Shown: positions 23,514 through 34,939, numbered from the stretch's first letter. The stretch is DNA of 64,000 bases from Linum tenue (GCA_946122785.1 CAMGYJ010000010.1:11817467-11881466), one strand, 5' to 3'. Numbers and translations: made by a program. The notes: a model not told the origin generated them from the letters alone.

Positions 23514-23678
23514 GAAAAGAGAGGAAGAAAGAGGTTAGAGCTTTTTCTCTTTCTTATTTTCCATTGTTCTCTCACCCGTTAGTAGTATGTTTTTCGAGAG
23601 CTTGGTTACACATAAAATTGGAGCCATAAAAATGGACAACGTTTAAGAGAATTATTAGTGTCAGGATCGTGGCGGGGC

Positions 23679-24858
23679 GGGAAGGGATCAGGTCAGTAAC
23701 CTTATGGTGAGTAACTATGAGTAACCCGCCCACATCAGCATGACATCAGCATCTTCTCTCTCCTGGAAAGTCTTTAATTTTCCCCTCCTTAATCTTTGAC
23801 GGACGATTTCTCACTCGTTTTAAGTCAAAAGTTATTTTTTTTTGCACAGTTAGATCAGATTAATTGTGCTCTTCAAAATGATATCCACTTTATTATATTT
23901 TTCGAACAAAAAAAAATTGAGTCATTTTTTACCAGTCTATACCATATGGTATTGACTGGTATTGAAATAAGAGCATACCTATGGTTTGAAAAGCGTACCA
24001 TGGTGGTATGACACAAACCAAAACTGTAGGATGGTTGAATACATGATAGTAAAAGTTTATTAATTGTCATTTACGCTTTTAACATTGTATACCATAAGAT
24101 ACCATAAGATACAACACCGTATCAGGGTGGTATTGTATGGTATTGTGTGGTATTTTTTGGTCTTGTAATTTGTTCACCCAGAAATTTGTAGATCCAATAG
24201 ATCATGATGAACTCGTCCCTGCTGTGCAACGTTTTCAAAAACGAATTAAAAACGAAGAAGATACCACTATGGTATGCAGTGGTACCGAGAGGCCAGAATT
24301 TTTTTTTCCTCAAAAAATATTGAAAATTGATCTCATTTTGTAGAGCACGATGAACTCGTTCCATCTGTGCAAAAAAAATTAAAATCTGAGTTAAAACATT
24401 GTATACCATAAGATACCATAAGATACAACACCGTATCAGGGTGGTATTGTATGGTATTGTGTGGTATTTTTTGGTCTTGTAATTTGTTCACCCAGAAATT
24501 TGTAGATCCAATAGATCATGATGAACTCGTCCCTGCTGTGCAAACGTTTTCAAAAACGAATTAAAAACGAAGAAGATACCATATGGTATGCAGTTGGTAC
24601 CGAGAGGCCAGAATTTTTTTTTCCTCAAAAAATATTGAAAATTGATCTCATTTTGTAGAGCACGATGAACTCGTTCCATCTGTGCAAAAAAAATTAAAAT
24701 CTGAGTTAAAACGAAAAAAATATGAGTCAATTAAGAAAGCTAGTGAAAATAAAAATGACATTTAATTCTCCATCCTTAGATCTGGATTTTCTAAATGAAC
24801 GGTCCAGATTCGGTTATTGATAGGTACATAACCATGGGTATGCACCCTAACTTGAGCC
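23679..24858. mobile_element. MULE MITE copy B, with internal tandem duplication
   Basis: Inverted relative to copies A and C, from GGGAAGGGATCAGGTCAGTAACC to CACCCTAACTTGAGCC. The 9-bp flanking duplication TGGCGGGGC is perfect (23670-23678, 24859-24867), the hallmark of Mutator-type insertion. An internal block of about 314 bp occurs twice in tandem (24081-24394, 24395-24708), explaining why this copy is the longest. Confidence 0.85.
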
Positions 24859-24867
24859 TGGCGGGGC

Positions 24868-25233
24868 AGCCAACAACCACGTATGCGACTTTTTCAGCTC
24901 AGAGCATTCCTGTTTCAGCCTATCCACCGCCGAGTAATCCCTTCCATGAGATTCACTGTGATGGGTCGTCTTTGAACAATCCTCAGGTGGCGACTTATGG
25001 CATTGCAAGTTGAAACCTTGCTTGTGCTGGGATGTTAGTTGTGGAAGCAAGGGGATTTGCTCTCGCATTGTTAGCCACCTGATATGGATTTTCTTCTGTT
25101 AGAGATCAATTTAATTCCTGTTCATTTTCTGGCTTTATCTTTTGTTTTAGATTGCTCTGACTTTGGACTCCATTGTTGTAACCACGATTTTCAATGCAAT
25201 ACAAGTCTTCCTCTTATAAAAAAAACACACACA
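24868..25233 (+). pseudogene. 3' end of a LINE, RNase H-like remnant
   Basis: The plus frame near 24920-25010 contains PFHEIHCDGSSLNNP, resembling the RNase H domain start (DGSS.NP) at the C terminus of plant L1-type elements. After an in-frame stop it continues with a segment like EARGFALALLA. A 3' untranslated-like stretch and an A-rich tail (AAAAAAAA then an ACAC run) follow, as in LINE ends. It was split from its upstream part by the insertion of MULE MITE B. The family is inferred from weak motifs. Confidence 0.4.
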
Positions 25234-25241
25234 CACACATT

Positions 25242-25806
25242 TAGGGGTGAAAGCTTGTCCCGGAAGACCCACTGACCCGTCCCGACCCGTCCCGTCCCTA
25301 AGGGTCGGGACGGGTCAGTTTGTCTACAGGGACAGATTAGGGACGAGTCATTTGTTGACCCTGTAAGGGTCGAGACGGGTCGGGACAACTTAGGGACGGG
25401 TCACATTTTGACCCTGTGACCCTTAGCAACAGCAAATATCTCATACTTCATTGGACCTTTTTGTAAATTTTTAAAAGTTTAGGTACTAATTTGTAAAAAT
25501 AAAAAAATTTGGGTACCAAAATGTAATTTTACCATCAAAATTTATGGACTTATTTGTAAAAAAATAAATTTTAGGTACTAAATTGTAAGAAAAAATAATT
25601 CTGGGTACCAAAACATAATTTGTAAAAAAGTAGTGTGTTGATTAGGGTCGACCCACTGACTCGGCCCGTCCCGTCCCGTCCCAACCCTTGAGGATCAGAA
25701 AGGGTCAAGAAGGAGACAGGGACGGGACGGGACGGTTATACATCTTGACCCTTCAGGGACGGATCAGGGACGGAACAGGGACGGGACAAACAAATTTTCA
25801 GCTCTA
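25242..25806. mobile_element. Non-autonomous hAT MITE, GACGGGTCGG arms
   Basis: It starts TAGGGGTGAAAGCTTG and ends CAAATTTTCAGCTCTA (complement TAGAGCTGAAAATTTG), imperfect inverted ends. Flanks CACACATT and CGCACATC agree at 6 of 8. The arms are GGGACGGGTC/GACCCGTCCC words in opposite orientation. The core has TTTGGGTACCAAAATGTAA words like those in the MITE at 809-1232. Non-coding. Confidence 0.7.
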
Positions 25807-25861
25807 CGCACATCCCAATTGCATTTCTCCACTGTCTACACTTTCGAAGTCCCGGATTTCC

Positions 25862-26160
25862 ACGGTCTTGGTCTCCTTCCTCTCTTTGCTGCTGCTCTCC
25901 GCTTCGTGTTCTCAACTTACTCACGCTACAGACTCCATCACCAGCACCAGCAATAAGGTCCCTGTGGCTCTCTACTACGAGTCTCTCTGCCCTTATAGCG
26001 CCAATTTCATCGTCAACTACCTGGTTTGAGTCTTCGAGGACGATGAGCTCTTCTCCATCGTCGATCTCTACCTCTCTCCATGGGGCAACGCCAAAATCTG
26101 ATCCAATGGCACCTTCGTTTACCAAGTTAAATTCAATCCCTTCCCCCATCTCTCTCCCTC
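25862..26160 (+). pseudogene. GILT-like thiol reductase pseudogene, 5' fragment
   Basis: The frame begins with a signal-peptide-like run (VSFLSLLLLSASCS) and then reads KVPVALYYESLCPYSANFIV and, further on, SIVDLYLSPWGNAKI. These are the start and the SPWGNAK block of plant gamma-interferon-inducible lysosomal thiol reductase-like proteins, secreted or vacuolar disulfide reductases. In-frame TGA codons lie at 26027-26029 and 26099-26101, no ATG starts the frame (ACG at 25862), and similarity ends about 26150, so it is a dead fragment. The active-site region reads CPYS rather than the CxxC of canonical GILT; I am not sure whether this is decay or a plant variant. Confidence 0.7.
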
Positions 26161-26328
26161 GTTTCCGCTTTCAGTCTGATTGGATAACAAACTCGAAGTT
26201 TCTAATTCCGGTGAGAATTTCACTGCTTTTCCCCACGGACGCAGCTCAGAGAGGCAGAGTGCTTGCTGTTGGAATTGGAGATATAATTTGGTAATTTAAA
26301 CGGTTTTGATAATTTAAACGGTTGCATG

Positions 26329-27190
26329 GGCTCAAGATAGGGTGCATAACCCATGGTTATGCACCCATCAATAACCAAATCTGGACCTTCATTTAGAAAA
26401 TCCAGATCTAAGGATGGAGAATTAAAGACCATTTTTATTTTCACTAGTTTTCTTAATTGACTCATATCTTTTTCGTTTTAACTCGGATTTTAATTTTTTT
26501 TGCACAGATGGAACGAGTTCATCGTGCTCTACAAATGAGATCAATTTTCAATATTTTTTGAGGAAAAAAATTCTGGCCTTTCGATACCAACTGCATACCA
26601 TATGGTATTTTCTTCGTTTTTCATTCGTTTTTGAAAACGTTTGCACAGCAGGGACGAGTTCATCTTGATCTATTTGATCTACAAATTTCTGGGTGAACAA
26701 ATTACAAGACCAAAAAATACCACACAATACCATACAATACCACCCTGGTACGGGTGGTATTTTATGGTATTTTATGGTATACAATGTTAAAAGTCGTAAA
26801 TGACAATTAATATACTTCTACTATCATGTATTCAATCATCCTACAGTCTTGGTTTGTGCCATACCACCATGGTACGCTTTTCAAACCATAGGTATGCTTT
26901 TATTTCAATACCAGTCAATACCATATGGTATAGACTGGTATAAAATGACTCAATTTTTTTTGTTCGAAAAATATATCAAAGTGGATATCATTTTGAAGAG
27001 CACAATTAATATGATCTAACTGTGCAAAAAAAATTAAATTTCGACTTAAAACGAGTGAGAAATCGTCTGTCAAAGATTAAGGAGGGGAAAATTAAAAGCT
27101 TTCCAGGAGAGAGAGGATGCTGATGTCATGCTGATGTGGGCGGGTTACTCATAGTTACTCACCATAAGGTTACTGACCTGATCCATTCCC
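26329..27190. mobile_element. MULE MITE copy C
   Basis: From GGCTCAAGATAGGGTGCATAACC to GGTTACTGACCTGATCCATTCCC, with a perfect 9-bp flanking duplication GGTTGCATG (26320-26328, 27191-27199). The inside is palindrome-rich (ATACCATATGGTAT) and lacks the 314-bp duplication of copy B. It is non-coding. Confidence 0.85.
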
Positions 27191-27397
27191 GGTTGCATGA
27201 GCAATAGCTCTTTTGGATTGGATTGGACTTATTAAACTACTAGCTTTTACCTAATTCATTGGTCGGGCTGAATTATTTTTATTATGTTGATCAATTTTTT
27301 TTTAATATTTTGAATACTTTTGAGGTTTTCTAAAATAGTTAATTCATTATTTCAAAGTAATATTTATGGCATTTTTTTATTGTGACATAAGAAATAA

Positions 27398-28188
27398 GGC
27401 TTAGAATAGGGTCAGTAACCATTCCAATAGTTACTGACCTATGATCTAAGTGTTGTCAATTAAATGCATTTTATTTTTCTTAGTTTTCATAATCGGCTCT
27501 TATCTTCTTCGTTCTAACTTGGATTTTAATTTTTTTTGCACATATGGAACGAGTTCGTTGTGCTCTACAAAATGAGATCAATTTTCAATATATTCTGAGA
27601 AATTTTTTTTACCAACTACATACCATATGGTAACTTCTTCATTTTTAAGTCATTTTCGAAAACGTTTGCTCAGAAAGAACGAGTTCATCATGATCTATTG
27701 GATCTAAAATTTTATGGGTGAAAAAAATACTAGACAAAAAATTACCATACTTTACCACTATGGTATGTGGGTGGTAACTTATGGTAAACAATGATGAAAG
27801 TCGTAAATGACAGTTAGTATGCTCCTACTATCATGTATTCAACCTTCTTACCATATTGGTATGTTTATACCATCATGGTACAGTTTCTTACCATATGGTA
27901 TTAAATATGAACATACCATATGGTAATGACTGGTAAAAAATTATTCAATTTTTATTGTTCTAAAAATATACCAAAGTGGATATCATTTTAAAGAGCACAT
28001 TTAATCTGATTCCTCTGTGCAAAAAAAAAATTAAATTTCAATTTAAAATGAGAGAGAAATCGACCGTTAATGATTAAAGGGGAAAAGATAAAACACTTTC
28101 CAGCAAAGAGAAGGATAGTGATGTCATGCTGATGTGGATGGGTTACTCATGGTTACGGACTATAAGATTACTGACCTGATCCGTTCCC
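27398..28188. mobile_element. MULE MITE copy D
   Basis: From GGCTTAGAATAGGGTCAGTAACC to TACTGACCTGATCCGTTCCC, in the same orientation as copy C and more diverged. Flanks AAGAAATAA and AAGAATTGG agree at 6 of 9, consistent with an older insertion. It carries the same CATATGGTA palindromes. Confidence 0.65.
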
Positions 28189-28974
28189 AAGAATTGGATG
28201 GGTTTATCAAGTTGTACTAGTTTACTGTTATGTATACTTTTCATATCTTATAAGAATTTTTATACTTCTTATTGTCGGGTATGAATTCAGAGTTGGAAGG
28301 AAATATGTCATTTAGAATTGGTATGAACTGAAAGTATATAAAAAATCAAGAGAATAATGAAAAGTTATATCTAGAAATCTCAAATATGGAAGAATATGAA
28401 AATAATGTTTATTATATAAATTATTATAATTTAGTATATAGGCTTGTTTGAATAATAAGTGGGAGATGTTAAGTGTTAGATACTAATGCACATACAACAA
28501 TAGTAAAAATCAAAACATTATAAATCATAAATTCTACTCTACCTATACGATATTTGACTTTCCATGTGGAGTTAATAGCATAAATTATCACTCTATTATT
28601 CATTTTTCTCAAATCTATCCCTCTACTATTTTTCACTTCAAACATGCTCTCATACTATATAATATATGTATTATAAAACTTACCATTTGTTACAATTTTT
28701 ATAAAATTTTGTTAAACGCGGTCGAAACACGGATGGACCGGTCTGAAACAACAAATTAAATTTACCCCCTTTTATGTCAATCTTCTCCTTATGCAACTCC
28801 CAATAATTAGTAGGGACAATCCCATCCTCCATCCGTTCCAACTACATCTAAATACAAAAACTTGTCCGTGACAAAATAATCTTGAAGACCGACATTTGAA
28901 TTTCAACCGAACTCTGTAAATTTTTCAAGTATTGATCAATTTGACAATCATCAAAATTGGAACCCAATTTTTTT
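28189..28974. other. AT-rich intergenic DNA
   Basis: No coding frame, no repeat structure and no recognisable element ends were seen here. Confidence 0.5.
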
Positions 28975-30247
28975 GGGTTAATTGCAAGGATGGTCACTGG
29001 GTTTACTAAAACCGTTCATGTTTGGCCACTGCAAATATTTAATTCCATTCATGGTCACTAAGATTAGTTCAATAGTTCAAGTTTGGTCACTCTCCGTTAG
29101 TCTCCGTTAGTTTTTGCTGATGTGGCAGTCAACTATTATAGTTGACCGTTAAATGAGTGACGTGGCCATTAAAAAAATAATAAAATTTAAATATTTACAA
29201 TTTTCACCTCATTTTACAACTATTAAAAAATAAAAATAAACCGTACCTCCGCCATCTACGCCACCGTGGCCATGACGCGATCGTCTCCGCCGCCGCTCCT
29301 TCCTCAACGCCGGCCTCGCTTTGCTTTGGAAGAGAGAAACAAAACGAAAAGCGGAAGAGAAATAAAACGAAAAGCGGCGGTCGGATACGAAATCGATCCA
29401 TCATAATTCCGAAATACCGAGCCGGAGAAAAATCGAAGAAAACCAAGAGAAGGAGATCGAGAGAGCGAAGCTTTTTCTAGGGCGCAAAACTTTTTTCTAT
29501 GGTTTATTAGAAAGATTCATTCTTTACCCGGAAAATTGGACGATTGGTAGCTTGATTTATCTTCCGCCCCAACAAGATTTCAATCGTCGGCCGCGGGTGA
29601 AACCCCTCCTCAACCCAGCCATGACGAAGGTATGTAAAATATTTTCCTCATCGTCCCTTCAATTTCTGTTAATTGCCAATGCCGAATTTGATTTTGAGGA
29701 ACTTGGTTTTGAATCTTTCAGTACTGGGTCAGCCAAGGGAACAAATGGTGCGATTTCTGCAAAATCTTCCTCTCCAACCCCATAATCGGACCGCTCCCCA
29801 TTGGCAGAGGCCTTATGTACAGAGTTCCTTTCCCAGGAGGCGGAGTCTATTTATTTTTTTTACATAATCATCATTAATTGGAGTGAAATTAGTTGGATAC
29901 TCGTCGGGGAAAAAACAGAGGAAGAGAGGAGGAATTCTGTTTTTAGTTTTTACCCAGCGCTTGTTGGCGAGAGCAAAGCGAGGCCGGCGTTGAGGAAGGA
30001 GCGGCGGTGGAGACGATCGCGTTATGGCCACGGTGGCGTAAATGGCGGAGGTAAGTTTTATTTTTATTTTTTAATATTGTAAAATGAGGTGGAAATTGTA
30101 AATATTTAAATTTTATTATTTTATTATTTTTTTAATGGCCACGTCACTCATTTAACGGTCAACTATAATAGTTGACTGCCACATCAGCAAAAACTAACGA
30201 AGAGTGACCAAACTTGAACTATTGAACTAATCAAAGGTTGTCAACCC
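28975..30247. mobile_element. Pack-MULE with long inverted ends and a captured gene 5' end
   Basis: The left arm starts GGGTTAATTGCAAGGATGGTCAC and the right arm ends near GTTGTCAACCC. They pair over more than 250 bp (29069-29325 against 29960-30230), including a GC-rich inner part that looks gene-derived. The right arm lacks about 75 bp of its outer end, and I could not confirm a 9-bp duplication. Between the arms lies the start of a ZOP1-like gene (29621-29800). Long terminal inverted repeats with an internal host-gene fragment define a Pack-MULE. Confidence 0.7.
29621..29800 (+). pseudogene. Captured first two exons of a ZOP1/WBP4-like zinc-finger gene
   Basis: Exon 1 encodes only Met-Thr-Lys (29621-29629). 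A 92-bp intron with GTATGT and CTTTCAG borders follows (29630-29721). Exon 2 encodes YWVSQGNKWCDFCKIFLSNP from 29722. This matches the conserved start of plant ZOP1 and animal WBP4/FBP21 splicing proteins, whose U1/matrin-type C2H2 finger begins with this CxxC. The two histidines of the finger are not recoverable downstream, where the sequence diverges and stops. Keeping the intron shows it was taken as genomic DNA. Identity rests on recalled family similarity. Confidence 0.65.
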
Positions 30248-31074
30248 ATTTTAGCCCGTTAGCCCTGCCGAGTAAGTAGGTTGATGGTTAATGGTCCAAT
30301 CATGTTAGTATGCTTTTGTCCGAATATATGAAAAAGTAATTATATTGTTTATACATTTAGAAATGATATAAAATCTCATCTGCTTACGAATAATATGTTA
30401 GTTAACGAATGCCTGTACAATCTACATTTGTTTCTCTGTCTGCAAACTTGACTTAACAGATTTAGCTTACCGGTTCGAAGAGCGGGAGTGAGAACGGGAC
30501 AGAGTGTAAGTACGTATATTTTTTTAGAATTAAAATTGAGAAAGTCGAAATAGCGTGAATATTATATTATTGGTTCTTAATATATCATTTAACTTACTAA
30601 CATGTTTTGGTCAAAATATCTCAACAATGCAGACCAAAAATAAATAAAAAAAATTTAGTAGGAGAGTAACTTTAGATAATCTGATTAGGCCGAAAAGGGA
30701 ACATACTTCAAATGTTGAATAGAATCCCCCTCAAGTTTACGATATTTGTTTTTAGTTTTTTTATTGAAGTTTTAGTTTTATTTTATTTAAAAGAGAAAGA
30801 GAAATGAATGCTTCATATCATTTATCCACCTCATCCACTCAAAAAGTTGTTAATAACCCGGCCCATTAATCCACCCCCATCCACTCAAAAAGTTGTTAAT
30901 TACTTTAAATTATTGACATAAACAAACCAAACAATCCCTAACTCCTCAAATTGAACCCCTCATCTGCTTTCTTCGGGAATCCCTCTCGACGCACCAATTC
31001 GTCGGTGCCTTTCCCGCCGTCGTCGTCGCCCGTTCTCTACCGAAATTTCCAAAAAAACGCTCAACCTAAGGTAA
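30248..31074. other. Intergenic, no gene recognised
   Basis: Mostly AT-rich. A 46-base phrase (CCATCCACTCAAAAAGTTGTTAAT and surroundings) occurs twice in tandem at about 30825-30900. A GC-richer stretch at 30951-31070 could be a fragment of a leader or exon, but it has no recognisable product. Confidence 0.4.
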
Positions 31075-31246
31075 GTTACGGTTGGTCCATGGTGCAACTG
31101 CAGCTCAATTGCGGTTGGCCCATGGTGGACCACAAGTGAGTTGGGTTGGCCTATGGTGGAACCGCAAATGAGCTACGGTTGCACGATGGACTAACCACAA
31201 GTGAGCTGCGGTTGGCCCATGGTGCAACCGCAAATGAGCTACAGTT
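31075..31246. repeat. Minisatellite, unit about 33 bp
   Basis: About five units of the pattern 'GGTTGGCCCATGGTGCAACCGCAAATGAGCTAC', alternating between two variants, with CCATGG palindromes. It is not in a coding context. Confidence 0.7.
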
Positions 31247-32689
31247 CCTTTTTTTTTTCAATTTTTGGAGTGAACTTTACCGATTAAGAGTCGCTAGTCA
31301 TGATCCAGATGTCCTATTGACGATTCCAACTCCACAATGGCGATGATGGAATCTCTCTTTTGAATAATGTCTTATTTTCTTTACTAAGTGGTGTTTGTTT
31401 GCTGAAGGGAGAGTAAAGAAGCTAAAATGTTAAATTTGTAACTTTAATATTATTTAGGGCGACATTTAGCAATTTTAAGGACGACCTTTAGCAACTCCCG
31501 AAATATACCCGTGTAATGTGCAGGCCCAAAAGAGAGATGAATCATAGACCGCTACTCTCCAATAAGATATGGCCAATGCTATGGTGCCGCTGTAAAAAGT
31601 GCGGCACCGGTGACGCTGTATTTGATTGGGCCACGTGTAACTAATGTGACATGGACTGGTTTATTTAATTCGAGCCCAAATCGTTCAGAACTGGTCTAAC
31701 CGAAGCTACCCAACAGACGGAAGCATGTCTTATCACTGCCGTTTGCGATTGTTTTCTTTTTCCAGTGATCAATTTTAAATTTATTTAACATTAAATTGCA
31801 TTTAGTTTTATCCTGAAACAAAAAACAAACGAAAAGAAAAATTCGAGGGGCATCTTCCTCGAGCTCACGCTCCATATGTGATCTGACTGTGAGAAGAGCA
31901 AACTGCTCCGGCGGCGAACTCCATGGTCGCCAATCTGAACTCCATACCCTCCACTAAACTCCTTCACCGTATTCTTCGTCCGTTCATTGTGTGAAAAAAA
32001 AACCGATGAATCCCTAGTACCGGGATTTCTATTCCTTTGTATTTTAAGGAACTAGGACAATGATTGGGATTGTTTTGGTCTCCAACGTGGCTTAGTTTAA
32101 TTTTGCCTCTAACTATATGCTTATGGAAGGTTGTTCGAGATATGTTGGCAGCTCTATAAATAAACCAGATGATGTTTGAAACTCATGTATGTCATGCTTC
32201 TGTTGCCTGGTCTATGTACAACAATCCCCGTATCAACCTTAAAAGTTGCGAGATAAGATCATTCTTTCATTTTGTTACTATGTGTTGTAAAAGTTACCAA
32301 TGTGAGATTTGCTTTCATTCTCTAATTTTTCCTTGGCTATATTAGGTTGCAAAAGAGCATGATTCTGGTAATTTTCGTGTTTGGCTTTTGTCTTTCTGTG
32401 CAACCCGAGCAGCAGGGTATTTGTTGCTCTGTCCCTGTTCTTCTTCTGTCTTCTATTTCCCTTTTTATCTTATGATTTCCTTACTTCTGTTTACTAGAGA
32501 AAGCTGTAATTTGCAGCGGGCTGCTAGTATTTGCAATGTGGTGGCCGGTGGGTCTGTTGTTTTGTGTGTCAGTTTTTTGGGTGGATTTGTTGAATGCTAA
32601 TTTCAAGTTGGTAGTTCTTGTGTTGTGAGTTGGAGCAACACTTAAACCCCAAGCTGTTACACCCGACTTCTGCAACCACAAAAGATCTT

Positions 32690-32905
32690 TTATTGAGTTA
32701 CTATTCAATGGCTCATGAAATTGATGTTGAATGTTCCAATTCTGTGTAACAGTGAGTCCATTTGTTTTGGGAATCATCCAGTGTTGCTTGCCAAAAAACC
32801 TTTGGTTACAACTTTACAGGTAACAGGTACGCCATCTGGTCAATTAGGCTGCAGTTTGTTTGACATTGCAACACATGAACCTCCATTCAGAGCTCCTGTA
32901 AGTTT
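32690..32905 (+). pseudogene. Exon-like cargo inside the 3.4-kb MULE, unidentified
   Basis: An open frame of about 60 codons containing LLAKKPLVTTLQVTGTPSG and DIATHEPPFRAP ends at CT|GTAAGT (32899), a good splice donor. Composition is unlike the AT-rich surroundings. It looks like an exon of a real protein gene, but I cannot name it. Confidence 0.35.
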
Positions 32906-33530
32906 GACATGCCACTACTGAAATTGCATAGATATCTGGAGTTGGCTAGACTTGAATAAACTTGGCTTCCTCATCGATTGGGAATAGGCGACAAAGAAGG
33001 GGTTGCTGGGTCGGAAAGGGGTGAGGTTGAAATCCAAATTTTAGTTTCCCTTTTCTGAAGTTATGAAAGTTGCTTGTTCAATTTCCAACTATTCTTGTCG
33101 CTGCACTTTTTTAGTGCATTTGTCTATGCGAAAGTGCAAACTTAGTACTACTTTGCCGATGCATTGTTGCTTTGAGGTTCAACTTTATCACTTCATTTAA
33201 TTGTATTTGCACTACTCTTGTCCAGGTTACAACTTACAGCCACTCCTACAATGAATTGCCCATTATCCTTGCATTTACAAAGAATCTAAAATATTTTACT
33301 TTTGCTTTCACAATTTTGTTTTAAAAGGAACAACCTCAATAGTTCAGTTTTTTTATCTAAGCATTGTAGTTTTATTGCTTTGAATTGGTAGGCAACTCGT
33401 AAAAACACTCTTCGATCAACCAGCTTCTTCAAGTAACTTATGGAATAGTTGCAGTGTATGGTTTATGGGTGCTTAATGGGGTTTCTAATCTTCCATTTCA
33501 GGGCAAGAGAGGTGAACCGATCTGACATAT

Positions 33531-33781
33531 AAATGAAGTCCTTGGAGTCTCAGTCCCCAGTGAAGTCTCGATGATGTTATGATAGAGTAGTAGTACCTGC
33601 TGAGTTTGTCGTGAATAGATACAAATTGTAATGTATATGTTGTATGTTTGAGTGAAGTCCTTGGAGTCTCAGACCCTAGTCAATTCTCGAAGTTGTTATG
33701 ATAGTGTTGTAATAGCTGCTGAGTTTTTTTGTGAATAGATACAAACTGCAGTGCAAGTGTATATGTTGTATGTTTGAGTGA
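33531..33781. repeat. Tandem duplication, unit about 125 bp
   Basis: Two units starting AAATGAAGTCCTTGGAGTCTC and GAGTGAAGTCCTTGGAGTCTC (33531-33653, 33654-33781), about 85-90% alike by eye. They lie in the interior of the MULE. Confidence 0.7.
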
Positions 33782-34939
33782 TATCTTCGTGAACATTCAA
33801 GATTCTATCTTAGAATGAATGTGCTACAACTATTTGGTGCTCAGAATACTTGACCTTTGCTTGCAGAAGGTTCTTCTGTTTACAAAAAGATAGATAAACT
33901 GGGCGTCATTGTTCTTTCTTCCTGTGATTACGGCAGCTGGTGGTGGTTGTGGCCTTGTTCTCTTACTCACCAGTGCACTTGTCACAAGCAACCAAGTGAC
34001 TCTTAAACCAGCTAGCAGCTGCTTAAAACGATACTAATCAAGCTCTTCGGCCCAATTACATAAAGAAAACAACACAAGAAACAAGTACTGAAGCTAAAAG
34101 CGACCAGGGGCAACTACCCACTAATAAAATAAGGTACATTGAATAAGAGAACCAACACTCGGCCAGGGGCAACAACAGCAAACCAACACTCGGCCAGTAA
34201 AAAGACCAGCAAAAAATAAACCACCAACAGAGGGGGAGGGCTTTCCGCTATCCTTCCTTGGGTTACGGATCGTCGTGAATGGTGCCGGCAGAGTACCTCT
34301 ACCGAGACAGATGGTTGCTCGTACCCATGGCTTCTTCTTTTTGCTTTAAAGAATGAATATGAGGAGGAATAAGGAGGTTTACTAGCGGCGTTAGGTTCAG
34401 ACTCGAGTTTGCGTCAGTGAAGATGAAGTTTGACAGAGAAGGAACGCCAGATCAGAGGAAGACGACCTTCTAGTCTGTGCCTTGTCGTTCGAGTTTTCGG
34501 TTCCGGAAAAGAAATGCAATTAAAATTAGTTTCACGTTGGAGATGAGGAGTCGGTGCCTAGCCGAGCTTCTCGACGGCAAGTTTAACCGGTCGACGATTA
34601 AGGAGATGGAACGTGAGGCGGCGTATTGGGATGCGTTTCTACGGCTGCGACCTGCGAGGATGCACAAGAGGGGTTCGCTTTTTTGTTTCAGAAGAAAAAT
34701 AAATGCAGTTAAAGTAAATAAATTTAAAATTAAATAATGTAAAAAGTAAACAAACTGAACGACGACTTTCCCCGTTTGTTTGAGGCTGCTGGGTTCGGCC
34801 AATGGGTTCGGGCCGCCGAGTTTGGATCATTTTGATCAAATTAAACCACTGCCATGTCATTGCCACGTGGCCCAATCAAATACAGCGTCACAGGTGCCGC
34901 ACTTTTTACAGCGGCACCATAGTATTTACCATAAGATAT

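Larger units (their letters stand above)
31571..34930. mobile_element. MULE, 3.4 kb, probably non-autonomous
   Basis: Inverted ends of about 70-80 bp (GGCCAATGCTATGGTGCCGC... and, reversed, GGTAAATACTATGGTGCCGC...) are nearly identical inside the first few bases. They contain the internal palindrome GTGCCGC...GCGGCAC. The 9-bp flanking duplication ATAAGATAT is perfect (31562-31570, 34931-34939). I see no MuDR-type transposase. The interior looks like host gene introns and exons (for example an open stretch at 32715-32900 with donor GTAAGT), so it may be a Pack-MULE with unidentified cargo. Confidence 0.8.

Noticed and set aside
25221..25240. ACAC microsatellite as a separate feature
   Set aside because: Short and directly attached to the LINE A-rich tail; more simply part of that tail.
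31075..31246. Possible CRISPR-like or coding repeat
   Set aside because: Head-to-tail minisatellite without unique spacers, in a plant genome.
34477..34737. 86-codon frame with ELLDGKFNRSTIKEMEREAAY
   Set aside because: Protein-like but short, without splice context or known family; left as possible MULE cargo only.
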